A DNA stretch of 34,676 nucleotides, from assembly GCF_000003605.2 (NCBI RefSeq), contig NW_003148629.1, forward strand, positions 1 to 34,676, given 5' to 3'. Both the position numbers and the translations under genes were made by a program. Below, piece by piece: positions 1 through 8,376 of this stretch (position 1 is its first letter; each line of letters starts with the position of its first letter). This stretch comes from Saccoglossus kowalevskii. Taxonomy: Eukaryota > Hemichordata > Enteropneusta > Harrimaniidae. The notes below the pieces were generated by a model, which did no database searches, was not told where the DNA came from, and was given only the letters and a program-made list of their open reading frames with translations.

Positions 1-62
1 CACAATCTTCGGTTGACTTCTCATGTAGGAGAGCGATGCCTTATCCATTAGGCCACAGAAGA
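1..62 (-). tRNA. tRNA-Arg(CCU), 3' end outside window
   Basis: GAG intron. C30-C40 mismatch in the anticodon stem, A26, and acceptor 5' strand TCTTCTG (G1 and C3 changed). Resembles the gene at 12117. Likely weak or dead. Confidence 0.6.
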
Positions 63-193
63 AGTTGAAGTATAAATACATTAACACAATTTTGACAAAT
101 TGATCTTGTGTGTTTTATTGAAAACAAGTGTCAAGTAGAATGCATGTTTTATTTTCATGACGGAGTAGAATTGAATAAATCTGAAAGGGACTT

Positions 194-198
194 AAAAA
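194..198 (-). terminator. Pol III T-run terminator (representative)
   Basis: Five T on the minus strand follow the discriminator at once, as expected for Pol III termination. Copies have T5, T6 or T7. The gene at 7616 (like 2005) has T4 starting two bases later. Genes at 3120, 4478, 5830, 19761 and 32956 have only TTT (ACGTTTAAAA context). Confidence 0.9.
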
Positions 199-209
199 TA
201 CCCCTGGTG

Positions 210-220
210 GGACTCGAACC
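210..220 (-). promoter_or_regulatory. Pol III B box (representative)
   Basis: Minus-strand GGTTCGAGTCC in the T arm of the gene at 199-282 fits the GGTTCGANTCC consensus bound by TFIIIC. Most copies keep it. It is altered in genes at 8072 and 25999 (C56U) and at 24659, 25104, 25779 and 29379 (GTCC changed to GTAT). Confidence 0.9.
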
Positions 221-234
221 CACAATCTTCGGTT

Positions 235-245
235 GACTTCACATG
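235..245 (-). other. 11-base tRNA intron (representative)
   Basis: The 18-base sequence between the anticodon-stem strands becomes a normal 7-base loop (CTCCTA plus A) when CATGTGAAGTC is removed after position 37, the standard nuclear tRNA splice site. C32 can pair with the intron G three bases before the 3' splice site, the expected anticodon-intron pair. Other alleles: CATGAGAAGTC, CATTTGAAGTC, CATGTGAATTC, CATGCGAAGTC, TATGTGAAGTC and forms ending in GTT. Confidence 0.9.
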
Positions 246-264
246 TAGGAGACCGACGCCTTAT

Positions 265-275
265 CCATTAGGCCA
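265..275 (-). promoter_or_regulatory. Pol III A box (representative)
   Basis: Minus-strand TGGCCTAATGG spans positions 8-18 of the gene at 199-282 and fits TRGYNNANNGG. Variants in other genes include C11A (1549, 7164, 12799) and G10A (2225, 2445, 5830, 11441, 14590, 19761, 23978). Confidence 0.88.
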
Positions 276-410
276 CAGAGGCAGTTGACAAGTAAATACC
301 TTAACACAATTTTGACAAATTGATCTTGTGTGTTTTATTAAAAACAAGTGTCAAGTGTCAAGTGAATTGCATGATTTGTTTTCATGACGGAGTAGAATTG
401 AATATATCTG

Positions 411-645
411 CGTGTGGCTGATACGCGATTCTGGAAACAGCCGAATGACAGTTATACTGGATTTTGATGCGAAATTACCATTTAAATGGCCACCATTCTG
501 TCATTTTGAGTGGATTATGGAAACAAACTTGTGCATTTGTGCAAACTGTGTGTGTGAAGGGTTAATGTATTCAGTACATGAATGTACGTGATACAGGTGC
601 GGATAGACGTTGAATCAGCAAATCAGGGTCTTTCGACCATTCCTG
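411..645. repeat. 235-236 bp long-unit insert (representative of 39)
   Basis: The insert separates ATATCTG from AAGGRRTTTTAAAAA, which are contiguous in short units (ATATCTGAAAGGGACTTAAAAA); CTG occurs at both borders. It contains the perfect palindrome CCATTTAAATGG and a GGCTG/CAGCC inverted repeat near its left end, but no A/B box pair. Frames differ between copies, so it does not look coding. Other copies: 1079-1313, 1754-1989, 2870-3104, 3545-3780, 4228-4462, 4903-5138, 5580-5814, 6694-6928, 7369-7602, 7821-8056, 8498-8733, 10296-10531, 11190-11425, 11866-12101, 12549-12783, 13445-13679, 14340-14574, 14802-15036, 15696-15931, 16379-16613, 17055-17290, 19510-19745, 20406-20641, 21711-21946, 22394-22628, 23728-23962, 24410-24643, 25529-25763, 26425-26660, 27102-27337, 27778-28014 (diverged), 28234-28469, 29129-29363, 30687-30922, 31370-31604, 32706-32940, 33599-33834 and 34492-34676 (cut by window end). 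Confidence 0.9.
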
Positions 646-660
646 AAGGAATTTTAAAAA

Positions 661-744
661 TACCCCTGGTGGGACTCGAACCCACAATCTTCGGTTGACT
701 TCTCATGTATGAGACCGACGCCTTATCCATTAGACCACAGAGGC
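661..744 (-). tRNA. tRNA-Arg body with CAU anticodon
   Basis: The loop reads CTCATA, so the anticodon is CAT (Met codon AUG) and U33 is kept. C11U makes a U11-G24 wobble. GAG intron, discriminator A, T5, long flank. Body is otherwise that of the Arg family. Confidence 0.75.
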
Positions 745-873
745 AGTTGAGTATAAATGCCGTACACAATTTTGACAAATTTATCTGTGTGTTTTATGAA
801 ACAAGTGTCAAGTAGAATGCATGTTTATTTCATGACGGAGTAGAATTGAATAAATCTGAAAGGGACTTAAAAA

Positions 874-957
874 TACCCCTGGTGGGACTCGAACCCACAA
901 TCTTCGGTTGACTTCACATGTAGTTGACCGACGCTTTATCCATTAGGCCACAGAGGC
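874..957 (-). tRNA. tRNA-Arg-like, anticodon ACU, U33 lost
   Basis: Loop CAACTA: U33 and C34 both became A, giving ACT. G23A breaks a D-stem pair. GTG intron. Near-universal U33 is missing, so decoding is doubtful. Confidence 0.65.
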
Positions 958-1328
958 AGTTGACAAGTAAATACCTTAACACAATTTTGACAAATTGATC
1001 TTGTGTGTTTTATTAAAAACAAGTGTCAAGTAAATTGCATGATTTGTTTTCATGACGGAGTGGAATTGAATATATCTGCGTGTGGCTGATACGCGATTCT
1101 GGAAACAGCCGAATGACAGTTATACTGGATTTTGATGCGAAATTACCATTTAAATGGCCACCATTCTGTCATTTTGAGTGGATTATGGAAACAAACTTGT
1201 GCATTTGTGCAAACTGTGTCTGTGAAGGGTTAATGTATTCAGTACAAGAATGTACGAGATACAGGTGCGGATAGACGTTGAATCAGCAAATCAGGGTCTT
1301 TCGGCCATTCCTAAAGGAGTTTTAAAAA

Positions 1329-1412
1329 CACCCCTGGTGGGACTCGAACCCACAATCTTCGGTTGACTTCACATGTAGGAGACCGACGCCTTATCCATTA
1401 GGCCACAGAAGC
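1329..1412 (-). tRNA. tRNA-Arg(CCU)
   Basis: Discriminator G, GTG intron, C3U giving a U3-G70 wobble, long flank. Confidence 0.9.
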
Positions 1413-1548
1413 AGTTGAAGTGTAAATGCTGTAACACAATTTTGACAAATTTATCTTGTGTGTTTCATTGAAAACAAGTGTTAAGTAAAATGCATGTTTT
1501 ATTTTCATGACGGAGTAGAATTGAATATATCTGAAAGGGACTTAAAAA

Positions 1549-1632
1549 CACCCCTGGTGGGACTCGAACCCACAATCTTCGGTTGACTTCACATGTAGGA
1601 GACCGACGCCTTATCCATTAGTCCACAGAGGC
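1549..1632 (-). tRNA. tRNA-Arg(CCU)
   Basis: Discriminator G, GTG intron; C11A breaks a D-stem pair and alters the A box. Confidence 0.8.
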
Positions 1633-2004
1633 AGTTGACATTTAAATACCTTAACACAATTTTCACAAATTGATCTTGTGTGTTTTATTGAAAACAAGTG
1701 TCAAGTAGAATGCATGTTTTATTTTCATGACGGAGTAGAATTGAATATATCTGCGTGTGGCTGATACGCGATTCTGGAAACAGCCGAATGACAGTTATAC
1801 TGGATTTTGATGCGAAATTACCATTTAAATGGCCACCATTCTGTCATTTTGAGTGGATTATGGAAAACAAATTTGTGCATTTGTGCAAACTGTGTCTGTG
1901 AAGGTTTAATGTATTCAGTACAAGAATGTACGAGATACAGGTGCGGATAGACGTTGAATCAGCAAATCAGGGTATTTCGGCCATTCCTGAAGGGGTTTTA
2001 AAAG

Positions 2005-2088
2005 TACCCCTGGTGGGACTCGAACCCACAATCTTCGGTTGACTTCACATGTAGGAGACCAACGCCTTATCCAATAGGCCACAGAGGC
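2005..2088 (-). tRNA. tRNA-Arg(CCU)
   Basis: GTG intron, C28U wobble, one D-loop change in the A box. Terminator T4 begins two bases past the discriminator. Long flank. Confidence 0.85.
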
Positions 2089-2224
2089 AGTTGAAGTATA
2101 AATGCCGTAACACAATTTTGACAAATTTATCTTGTGTGTTTTATTGAAAACAAGTGTCAAGTAGAATGCATGTTTTATTTTCATGACGGAGTAGAATTGA
2201 ATAAATCTGAAAGGGACTTAAAAA

Positions 2225-2308
2225 TACCCCTGGTGGGACTCGAACCCACAATCTTCGGTTGACTTCACATGTAGGAGACCAACGCCTTATCCATTAGGTC
2301 ACAGAGGC
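2225..2308 (-). tRNA. tRNA-Arg(CCU)
   Basis: GTG intron, C28U wobble; G10A mismatches C25. Discriminator A, T5. Confidence 0.8.
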
Positions 2309-2444
2309 AGTTGAAGCATAAATGCCCTAACACAATTTTGACAAATTGATCTTGTGTGTTTTATTGAAAACAAGTGTCAAGTAGAATGCATGTTTTATTT
2401 TCATGACGGAGTAGAATTGAATATATCTGAAAGGGACTTAAAAA

Positions 2445-2528
2445 CACCCGTGGTGGGACTCGAACCCACAATCTTCGATTGACTTCTCATGTAGGAGACC
2501 GACGCCTTATCCATTAGGTCACAGAGGC
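2445..2528 (-). tRNA. tRNA-Arg(CCU)
   Basis: Discriminator G, GAG intron without long flank. Acceptor C5-C68 mismatch, C40U wobble, G10A. Confidence 0.72.
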
Positions 2529-2664
2529 AGTTGAAGCATAAATGCCCTAACACAATTTTGACAAATTGATCTTGTGTGTTTTATTGAAAACAAGTGTCAA
2601 GTAGAATGCATGTTTTATTTTCATGACGGAGTAGAATTGAATAAATCTGAAAGGGACTTAAAAA

Positions 2665-2748
2665 TACCCCTGGTGGGACTCGAACCCACAATCTTCGGTT
2701 GACTTCACATGTAGGAGACCAACGCCTTATCCATTAGGCCACAGAGGC
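2665..2748 (-). tRNA. tRNA-Arg(CCU)
   Basis: Consensus except a C28U wobble; GTG intron, discriminator A. Confidence 0.9.
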
Positions 2749-3119
2749 AGTTGACAAGTAAATACCTTAACAAAATTTTGACAAATTGATCTTGTGTGTT
2801 TTATTAAAAACAAGTGTCAAGTAAATTGCATGATTTGTTTACATCACGGAGTAGAATTGAATATATCTGCGTGTGGCTGATACGCGATTCTGGAAACAGC
2901 CGAATGACAGTTATACTGGATTTTGATGCGAAATTACCATTTAAATGGCCACCATTCTGTCATTTTGAGTGGATTATGGAAACAAACTTGTGCATTTGTG
3001 CAAACTGTGTCTGTTAAGGGTTAATCTATTTAGTACAAGCATGTCCGAGACACAGATGCGGATGGACGTTGAATCAGCAAGTCAGGGTCTTTCGGTTATT
3101 CCTGAAGGGGTTTTAAACG

Positions 3120-3203
3120 TACCCCTGGTGGGACTCGAACCCACAATCTTCGGTTGACTTCTCATGTTGGAGACCGACGCCTTATCCATTAGGCCACAGA
3201 AGC
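3120..3203 (-). tRNA. tRNA-Arg body with CCA anticodon
   Basis: Loop CTCCAA, so U36A changes CCT to CCA (Trp codon UGG). Stem, U33 and GAG intron are intact; C3U wobble in the acceptor. Only TTT follows, so termination is probably weak. Long flank. Confidence 0.78.
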
Positions 3204-3339
3204 AGTTGAAGTATAAATGCAGTAACACAATTTTGACAAATTTATCTTGTGTGCTTCATTGAAAACAAGTGTTAAGTAAAATGCATGTTTTATTTTCATG
3301 ACGGAGTAGAATTGAATATATCTGAAAGGGACTTAAAAA

Positions 3340-3423
3340 CACCCCTGGTGGGACTCGAACCCACAATCTTCGGTTGACTTCACATGTAGGAGACCGACGC
3401 CTTATCCATTAGGCCACAGAGGC
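3340..3423 (-). tRNA. tRNA-Arg(CCU), consensus, discriminator G
   Basis: Fully paired as in the consensus; GTG intron, T5. Confidence 0.94.
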
Positions 3424-3795
3424 AGTTGACATTTAAATACCTTAACACAATTTTGACAAATTGATCTTGTGTGTTTTATTAAAAACAAGTGTCAAATAAA
3501 TTGCATGTTTTGTTTTCATGACGGAGTAGAATTGAATATATCTGCGTGTGGCTGATACGCGATTCTGGAAACAGCCGAATGACAGTTATACTGGATTTTG
3601 ATGCGAAATTACCATTTAAATGGCCACCATTCTGTCATTTTGAGTGGATTATGGAAAACAAATTTGTGCATTTGTGCAAACTGTGTATGTGAAGGGTTAA
3701 TGTATTCAGTACAAGAATGCACGAGATGCAGGTGCGGGTGGACGTTGAATCAGCAAGTCAGGGTATTTCGGCCATTCCTGAAGGGGTTTTAAAAA

Positions 3796-3880
3796 TACAC
3801 CTGGTGGGACTCGAACCCACAATCTTCGTGTTGACTTCTCATGTAGGAGAGCAACGCCTTATCCATTAGGCCACAGAGGC
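3796..3880 (-). tRNA. tRNA-Arg(CCU), damaged, 85 bases
   Basis: One extra base in the anticodon-stem 3' strand (CGTG), C30 opposing it, C28U, and C3-U70 acceptor mismatch. GAG intron, long flank. Probably a pseudogene. Confidence 0.55.
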
Positions 3881-4016
3881 AGTTGAAGTATAAATACATT
3901 AACACAATTTTGACAAATTGATCTTGTGTGTTTTATTGAAAACGAGTGTCAAGTAGAATGCATGTTTTATTTTCATGACGGAGTAGAATTGAATAAATCT
4001 GAAAGGGACTTAAAAA

Positions 4017-4102
4017 TACCCCTGGTGGGACTCGAACCCACAATCTTTCGGTTGACTTCACATGTAGGAGACCCAACGCTTATCCATTAGGCCCACAGAG
4101 GC
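4017..4102 (-). tRNA. tRNA-Arg(CCU) with indels, 86 bases
   Basis: Extra bases in three homopolymers and one lost in the D region. The neighbouring spacer has the same kind of error, so consensus error may explain it. GTG intron. Confidence 0.5.
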
Positions 4103-4477
4103 AGTTGACAAGTAAAATTCCTTAACAAAATTTTGACAAATTGATCTTGTGTGTTTTTATTAAAAAACAAGTGTCAAAGTAAATTGCATGATTTGTTTAC
4201 ATCACGGAGTAGAATTGAATATATCTGCGTGTGGCTGATACGCGATTCTGGAAACAGCCGAATGACAGTTATACTGGATTTTGATGCGAAATTACCATTT
4301 AAATGGCCACCATTCTGTCATTTTGAGTGGATTATGGAAACAAACTTGTGCATTTGTGCAAACTGTGTCTGTTAAGGGTTAATCTATTTAGTACAAGCAT
4401 GTCCGAGACACAGATGCGGATGGACGTTGAATCAGCAAGTCAGGGTCTTTCAGTTATTCCTGAAGGGGTTTTAAACG

Positions 4478-4561
4478 TACCCCTGGTGGGACTCGAACCG
4501 ACAATCTTCAGTTGACTTCTCATGTTGGAGACCGACGCCTTATCCATTAGGCCACAGAAGC
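4478..4561 (-). tRNA. tRNA-Arg body with CCA anticodon, second copy
   Basis: As at 3120, plus a C51-C63 T-stem mismatch and a C41U wobble. Weak TTT terminator, long flank. Confidence 0.68.
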
Positions 4562-4697
4562 AGTTGAAGTATAAATGCAGTAACACAATTTTGACAAATT
4601 TATCTTGTGTGATTCATTGAAAACAAGTGTTAAGTAAAATGCATGTTTTATTTTCATGACGGAGTAGAATTGAATATATCTGAAAGGGACTTAAAAA

Positions 4698-4781
4698 CAC
4701 CCCTGGTGGGACTCGAACCCACAATCTTCGGTTGACTTCACATGTAGGAGACCGACGCCTTATCCATTAGGCCACAGAGGC
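4698..4781 (-). tRNA. tRNA-Arg(CCU), consensus, discriminator G
   Basis: GTG intron, T5, all stems paired. Confidence 0.94.
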
Positions 4782-5153
4782 AGTTGACATTTAAATACCT
4801 TAACACAATTTTGACTAATTGATCTTGTGTGTTTTATTAAAAACAAGTGTCAAATAAATTGCATGTTTTGTTTTCATGACGGAGTAGAATTGAATATATC
4901 TGCGTGTGGCTGATACGCGATTCTGGAAACAGCCGAATGACAGTTATACTGGATTTTGATGCGAAATTACCATTTAAATGGCCACCATTCTGTCATTTTG
5001 AGTGGATTATGGAAAACAAATTTGTGCATTTGTGCAAACTGTGTATGTGAAGGGTTAATGTATTCAGTACAAGAATGCACGAGATGCAGGTGCGGATGGA
5101 CGTTGAATCAGCAAGTCAGGGTATTTCGGCCATTCCTGAAGGGGTTTTAAAAA

Positions 5154-5238
5154 TACACCTGGTGGGACTCGAACCCACAATCTTCGTGTTGACTTCTCAT
5201 GTAGGAGAGCAACGCCTTATCCATTAGGCCACAGAGGC
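5154..5238 (-). tRNA. tRNA-Arg(CCU), damaged, 85 bases
   Basis: Same lesions as at 3796 (block duplicate): extra stem base and C3-U70 mismatch. Confidence 0.55.
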
Positions 5239-5374
5239 AGTTGAAGGATAAATACATTAACACAATTTTGACAAATTGATCTTGTGTGTTTTATTGAAAA
5301 CAAGTGTCAAGTAGAATGCATGTTTTATTTTCATGACGGAGTAGAATTGAATAAATCTGAAAGGGACTTAAAAA

Positions 5375-5458
5375 TACCCCTGGTGGGACTCGAACCCACA
5401 ATCTTCGGTTGACTTCACATGTAGGAGACCAACGCCTTATCCATTAGGCCACAGAGGC
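5375..5458 (-). tRNA. tRNA-Arg(CCU)
   Basis: Consensus but C28U wobble; GTG intron, T5. Confidence 0.9.
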
Positions 5459-5829
5459 AGTTGACAAGTAAATACCTTAACAAAATTTTGACAAATTGAT
5501 CTTGTGCGTTTTATTAAAAACAAGTGTCAAGTAAATTGCATGATTTGTTTACATCACGAAGTAGAATTGAGTATATCTGCGTGTGGCTGATACGCGATTC
5601 TGGAAACAGCCGAATGACAGTTATACTGGATTTTGATGCGAAATTACCATTTAAATGGCCACCATTCTGTCATTTTGAGTGGATTATGGAAACAAACTTG
5701 TGCATTTGTGCAAACTGTGTCTGTTAAGGGTTAATCTATTTAGTACAAGCATGTCCGAGACACAGATGCGGATGGACGTTGAATCAGCAAGTCAGGGTCT
5801 TTCGGTTATTCCTGAAGGGGTTTTAAACG

Positions 5830-5913
5830 TACCCCTGGTGGGACTCGAACCCACAATCTTCGGTTGACTTCACATGTAGGAGACTGACCCCTTATCCATT
5901 AGGTCACAGAGGC
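5830..5913 (-). tRNA. tRNA-Arg(CCU), damaged
   Basis: G29A mismatch, and G10A with C25G leaves the first D-stem pair open. GTG intron, only TTT after the gene, long flank. Confidence 0.65.
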
Positions 5914-6049
5914 AGTTGAAGTATAAATGCCGTAACACAATTTTGACAAATTGATCTTGTGTGTTTTATTGAAAACAAGTGTCAAGTAGAATGCATGTTT
6001 TATTTTCATGACGGAGTAGAATTGAATAAATCTGAAAGGGACTTAAAAA

Positions 6050-6132
6050 TACCCCTGGTGGGACTCGAACCCACATCTTCGGTTGACTTCTCATGTAGGA
6101 GACTGACGCCTTATCCATTAGGCCACAGAGGC
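6050..6132 (-). tRNA. tRNA-Arg(CCU), 83 bases
   Basis: One base lost from the variable loop; G29A mismatch; GAG intron. Confidence 0.72.
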
Positions 6133-6268
6133 AGTTGAAGTATAAATGCCGTAACACAATGTTGACCAATTTATCTTGTGTGTTTCATTGAAAACAAGTG
6201 TTAAGTAAAATGCATGTTTTATTTTCATGACGGAGTAGAATTGAATATATCTGAAATGGACTTAAAAA

Positions 6269-6352
6269 CACCCTTGGTGGGACTCGAACCCACAATCTTC
6301 GGTTGACTTCACATGTAGGAGACCGACGCCTTATCCATTAGGCCACAGAGGC
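6269..6352 (-). tRNA. tRNA-Arg(CCU)
   Basis: Discriminator G; G68A gives a C5-A68 mismatch. GTG intron. Confidence 0.82.
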
Positions 6353-6488
6353 AGTTGTAGTGTAATTACCTTAACACAATTTTGACAAATTGATCTTGTG
6401 TGTTTTATTGAAAACAAGTGTCAAGTAGAATGCATGTTTTATTTTCATGACGGAGTAGAATTGAATAAATCTGAAAGGGACTTAAAAA

Positions 6489-6572
6489 TACCCCTGGTGG
6501 GACTCGAACCCACAATCTTCGGTTGACTTCACATGTAGTTGACCGACGCCTTATCCATTAGGCCACAGAGGC
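6489..6572 (-). tRNA. tRNA-Arg-like, anticodon ACU, U33 lost
   Basis: Block duplicate of the gene at 874 with the same loop CAACTA, but the D stem here is intact (G23). Confidence 0.66.
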
Positions 6573-6943
6573 AGTTGACAAGTAAATACCTTAACACAAT
6601 TTTGACAAATTGATCTTGTGTGTTTTATTAAAAACAAGTGTCAAGTAAATTGCATGATTTGTTTTCATGACGGAGTGGAATTGAATATATCTGCGTGTGG
6701 CTGATACGCGATTCTGGAAACAGCCGAATGACAGTTATACTGGATTTTGATGCGAAATTACCATTTAAATGGCCACCATTCTGTCATTTTGAGTGGATTA
6801 TGGAAACAAACTTGTGCATTTGTGCAAACTGTGTCTGTGAAGGGTTAATGTATTCAGTACAAGAATGTACGAGATACAGGTGCGGATAGACGTTGAATCA
6901 GCAAATCAGGGTCTTTCGGCCATTCCTAAAGGAGTTTTAAAAA

Positions 6944-7027
6944 CACCCCTGGTGGGACTCGAACCCACAATCTTCGGTTGACTTCACATGTAGGAGACCG
7001 ACGCCTTATCCATTAGGCCACAGAAGC
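6944..7027 (-). tRNA. tRNA-Arg(CCU)
   Basis: Duplicate of 1329: discriminator G, C3U wobble, GTG intron, long flank. Confidence 0.9.
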
Positions 7028-7163
7028 AGTTGAAGTGTAAATGCTGTAACACAATTTTGACAAATTTATCTTGTGTGTTTCATTGAAAACAAGTGTTAAG
7101 TAAAATGCATGTTTTATTTTCATGACGGAGTAGAATTGAATATATCTGAAAGGGACTTAAAAA

Positions 7164-7247
7164 CACCCCTGGTGGGACTCGAACCCACAATCTTCGGTTG
7201 ACTTCACATGTAGGAGACCGACGCCTTATCCATTAGTCCACAGAGGC
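7164..7247 (-). tRNA. tRNA-Arg(CCU)
   Basis: Duplicate of 1549: discriminator G and C11A. Confidence 0.8.
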
Positions 7248-7615
7248 AGTTGACATTTAAATACCTTAACACAATTTTCACAAATTGATCTTGTGTGTTT
7301 TATTGAAAACAAGTGTCAAGTAGAATGCATGTTTTATTTTCATGACGGAGTAGAATTGAATATATCTGCGTGTGGCTGATACGCGATTCTGGAAACAGCC
7401 GAATGACAGTTATACTGGATTTTGATGCGAAATTACCATTTAAATGGCCACCATTCTGTCATTTTGAGTGGATTATGGAAAACAAATTTGTGCATTTGTG
7501 CAAACTGTGTCTGTGAAGGTTTAATGTATTCAGTACAAGAATGTACGAGATACAGTGCGGATAGACGTTGAATCAGCAAATCAGGTATTTCGGCCATTCC
7601 TGAAGGGTTTAAAAG

Positions 7616-7699
7616 TACCCCTGGTGGGACTCGAACCCACAATCTTCGGTTGACTTCACATGTAGGAGTCCGACGCCTTATCCATTAGGCCACAGAAGC
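7616..7699 (-). tRNA. tRNA-Arg(CCU)
   Basis: U31A opens the last anticodon-stem pair (A31-A39), C3U wobble, GTG intron, T4 two bases downstream, long flank. Confidence 0.8.
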
Positions 7700-8071
7700 A
7701 GTTAACATGTAAATACCTTAACACAATTTTGACAAATTGATCTTGTGTGTTTTATTAAAATCAAGTGTCAAGTAAATTGCATGTTTTGTTTTCATGACGG
7801 AGTAGAATTGAATATATCTGCGTGTGGTTGATACGCGATTCTGGAAACAGCCGAATGACAGTTATACTGGATTTTGATGCGAAATTACCATTTAAATGGC
7901 CACCATTCTGTCATTTTGAGTGGATTATGGAAAACAAATTTGTGCATTTGTGCAAACTGTGTCTGTGAAGGGTTAATGTATTCAGTACAAGCATGTCCGA
8001 GATACAGGTGCGGATGGACGTTGAACCAACAAGTCAGAATCTTTCGGCCATTCCTGAAGGAGATTTAAAAA

Positions 8072-8155
8072 TACCCCTGGTGGGACTCAAACCTACAATC
8101 TTCGGTTGACTTCACATGTAGGAGACCGACGCCTTATCCATTAGGCCACGGAGGC
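8072..8155 (-). tRNA. tRNA-Arg(CCU), T arm and B box altered
   Basis: G51A mismatch and C56U in the T arm change the B box to GGTTTGAGTCC; C6-A67 acceptor mismatch. GTG intron, long flank. Probably poorly transcribed. Confidence 0.65.
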
Positions 8156-8292
8156 AGTTGAAGTATAAATGCCGTAACACAATTTTGACAAATTTATCTT
8201 GTGTGTTTTATTGAAAACAAGTGTTAAGTAAAATGCATGTTTTATTTTCATGATGGAGTAGAATTGAATATATCTGAAAGGGACTTAAAAAA

Positions 8293-8376
8293 TACCCCTG
8301 GTGGGACTCGAACCCACAATCTTCGGTTGACTTCACATGTAGGAGACCGACGCCTTATCCATTAGGCCACAGAGGC
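8293..8376 (-). tRNA. tRNA-Arg(CCU), consensus
   Basis: GTG intron, discriminator A, T6. Confidence 0.94.

Larger units (their letters stand above)
199..282 (-). tRNA. tRNA-Arg(CCU), consensus copy
   Basis: Reads the Arg codon AGG. 84 bases, 73 after removing the intron. Acceptor GCCTCTG pairs with CAGGGGT (G1-U72 and U4-G69 wobbles, otherwise Watson-Crick). The D arm GCCU/AGGC is intact, and so is anticodon stem TCGGT/ACCGA. The loop has U33, anticodon 247-249 and A37. Variable loop AGATT; T stem GTGGG/CCCAC with loop TTCGAGT. Discriminator A; CCA is not encoded. Isotype rests on anticodon and on resemblance of the body to animal tRNA-Arg(CCU). Confidence 0.94.
4017..5460. repeat. Higher-order repeat of four units, period about 1358
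   Basis: The order long, short, long, short at 2665-4016 repeats here at an offset of 1352-1358. Rare markers are shared: the CCA-anticodon gene (3120 and 4478), the 85-base gene with CGTG in its arm (3796 and 5154), and the ACATCACG spacer variant. The 6-base change in offset comes from a cluster of one-base insertions at 4040-4190. Confidence 0.85.
6456..7555. repeat. Block duplicated from 841-1940 (offset 5615)
   Basis: Contains the ACT-anticodon gene, a long unit, and the two G-discriminator genes, matching 874, 1329 and 1549 at a constant offset of 5615. Similarity ends near 7556-7616, where several one- and two-base deletions cluster. Confidence 0.85.

Noticed and set aside
411-645. 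Degenerate second tRNA in the insert
   Set aside because: No B box, no cloverleaf pairing and no alignable tRNA segment despite its near-unit length.
411-645. C/D-box snoRNA in the insert (TTTTGATGCG looked like a C box)
   Set aside because: No D box with flanking stem at a sensible distance on either strand.
1080-1274. 64-codon open frame repeated across the array (and its alternate-frame partners)
   Set aside because: It lies within the non-coding insert, begins at GTG in most copies, and is broken by stops or shifts in others. No codon-level conservation; third positions are as constant as the others.
2969-3157. Open frames ending in a VGLEPTIFG-like peptide
   Set aside because: That peptide is the translation of the tRNA T arm and acceptor; such strings are a known false signal from tRNA genes.
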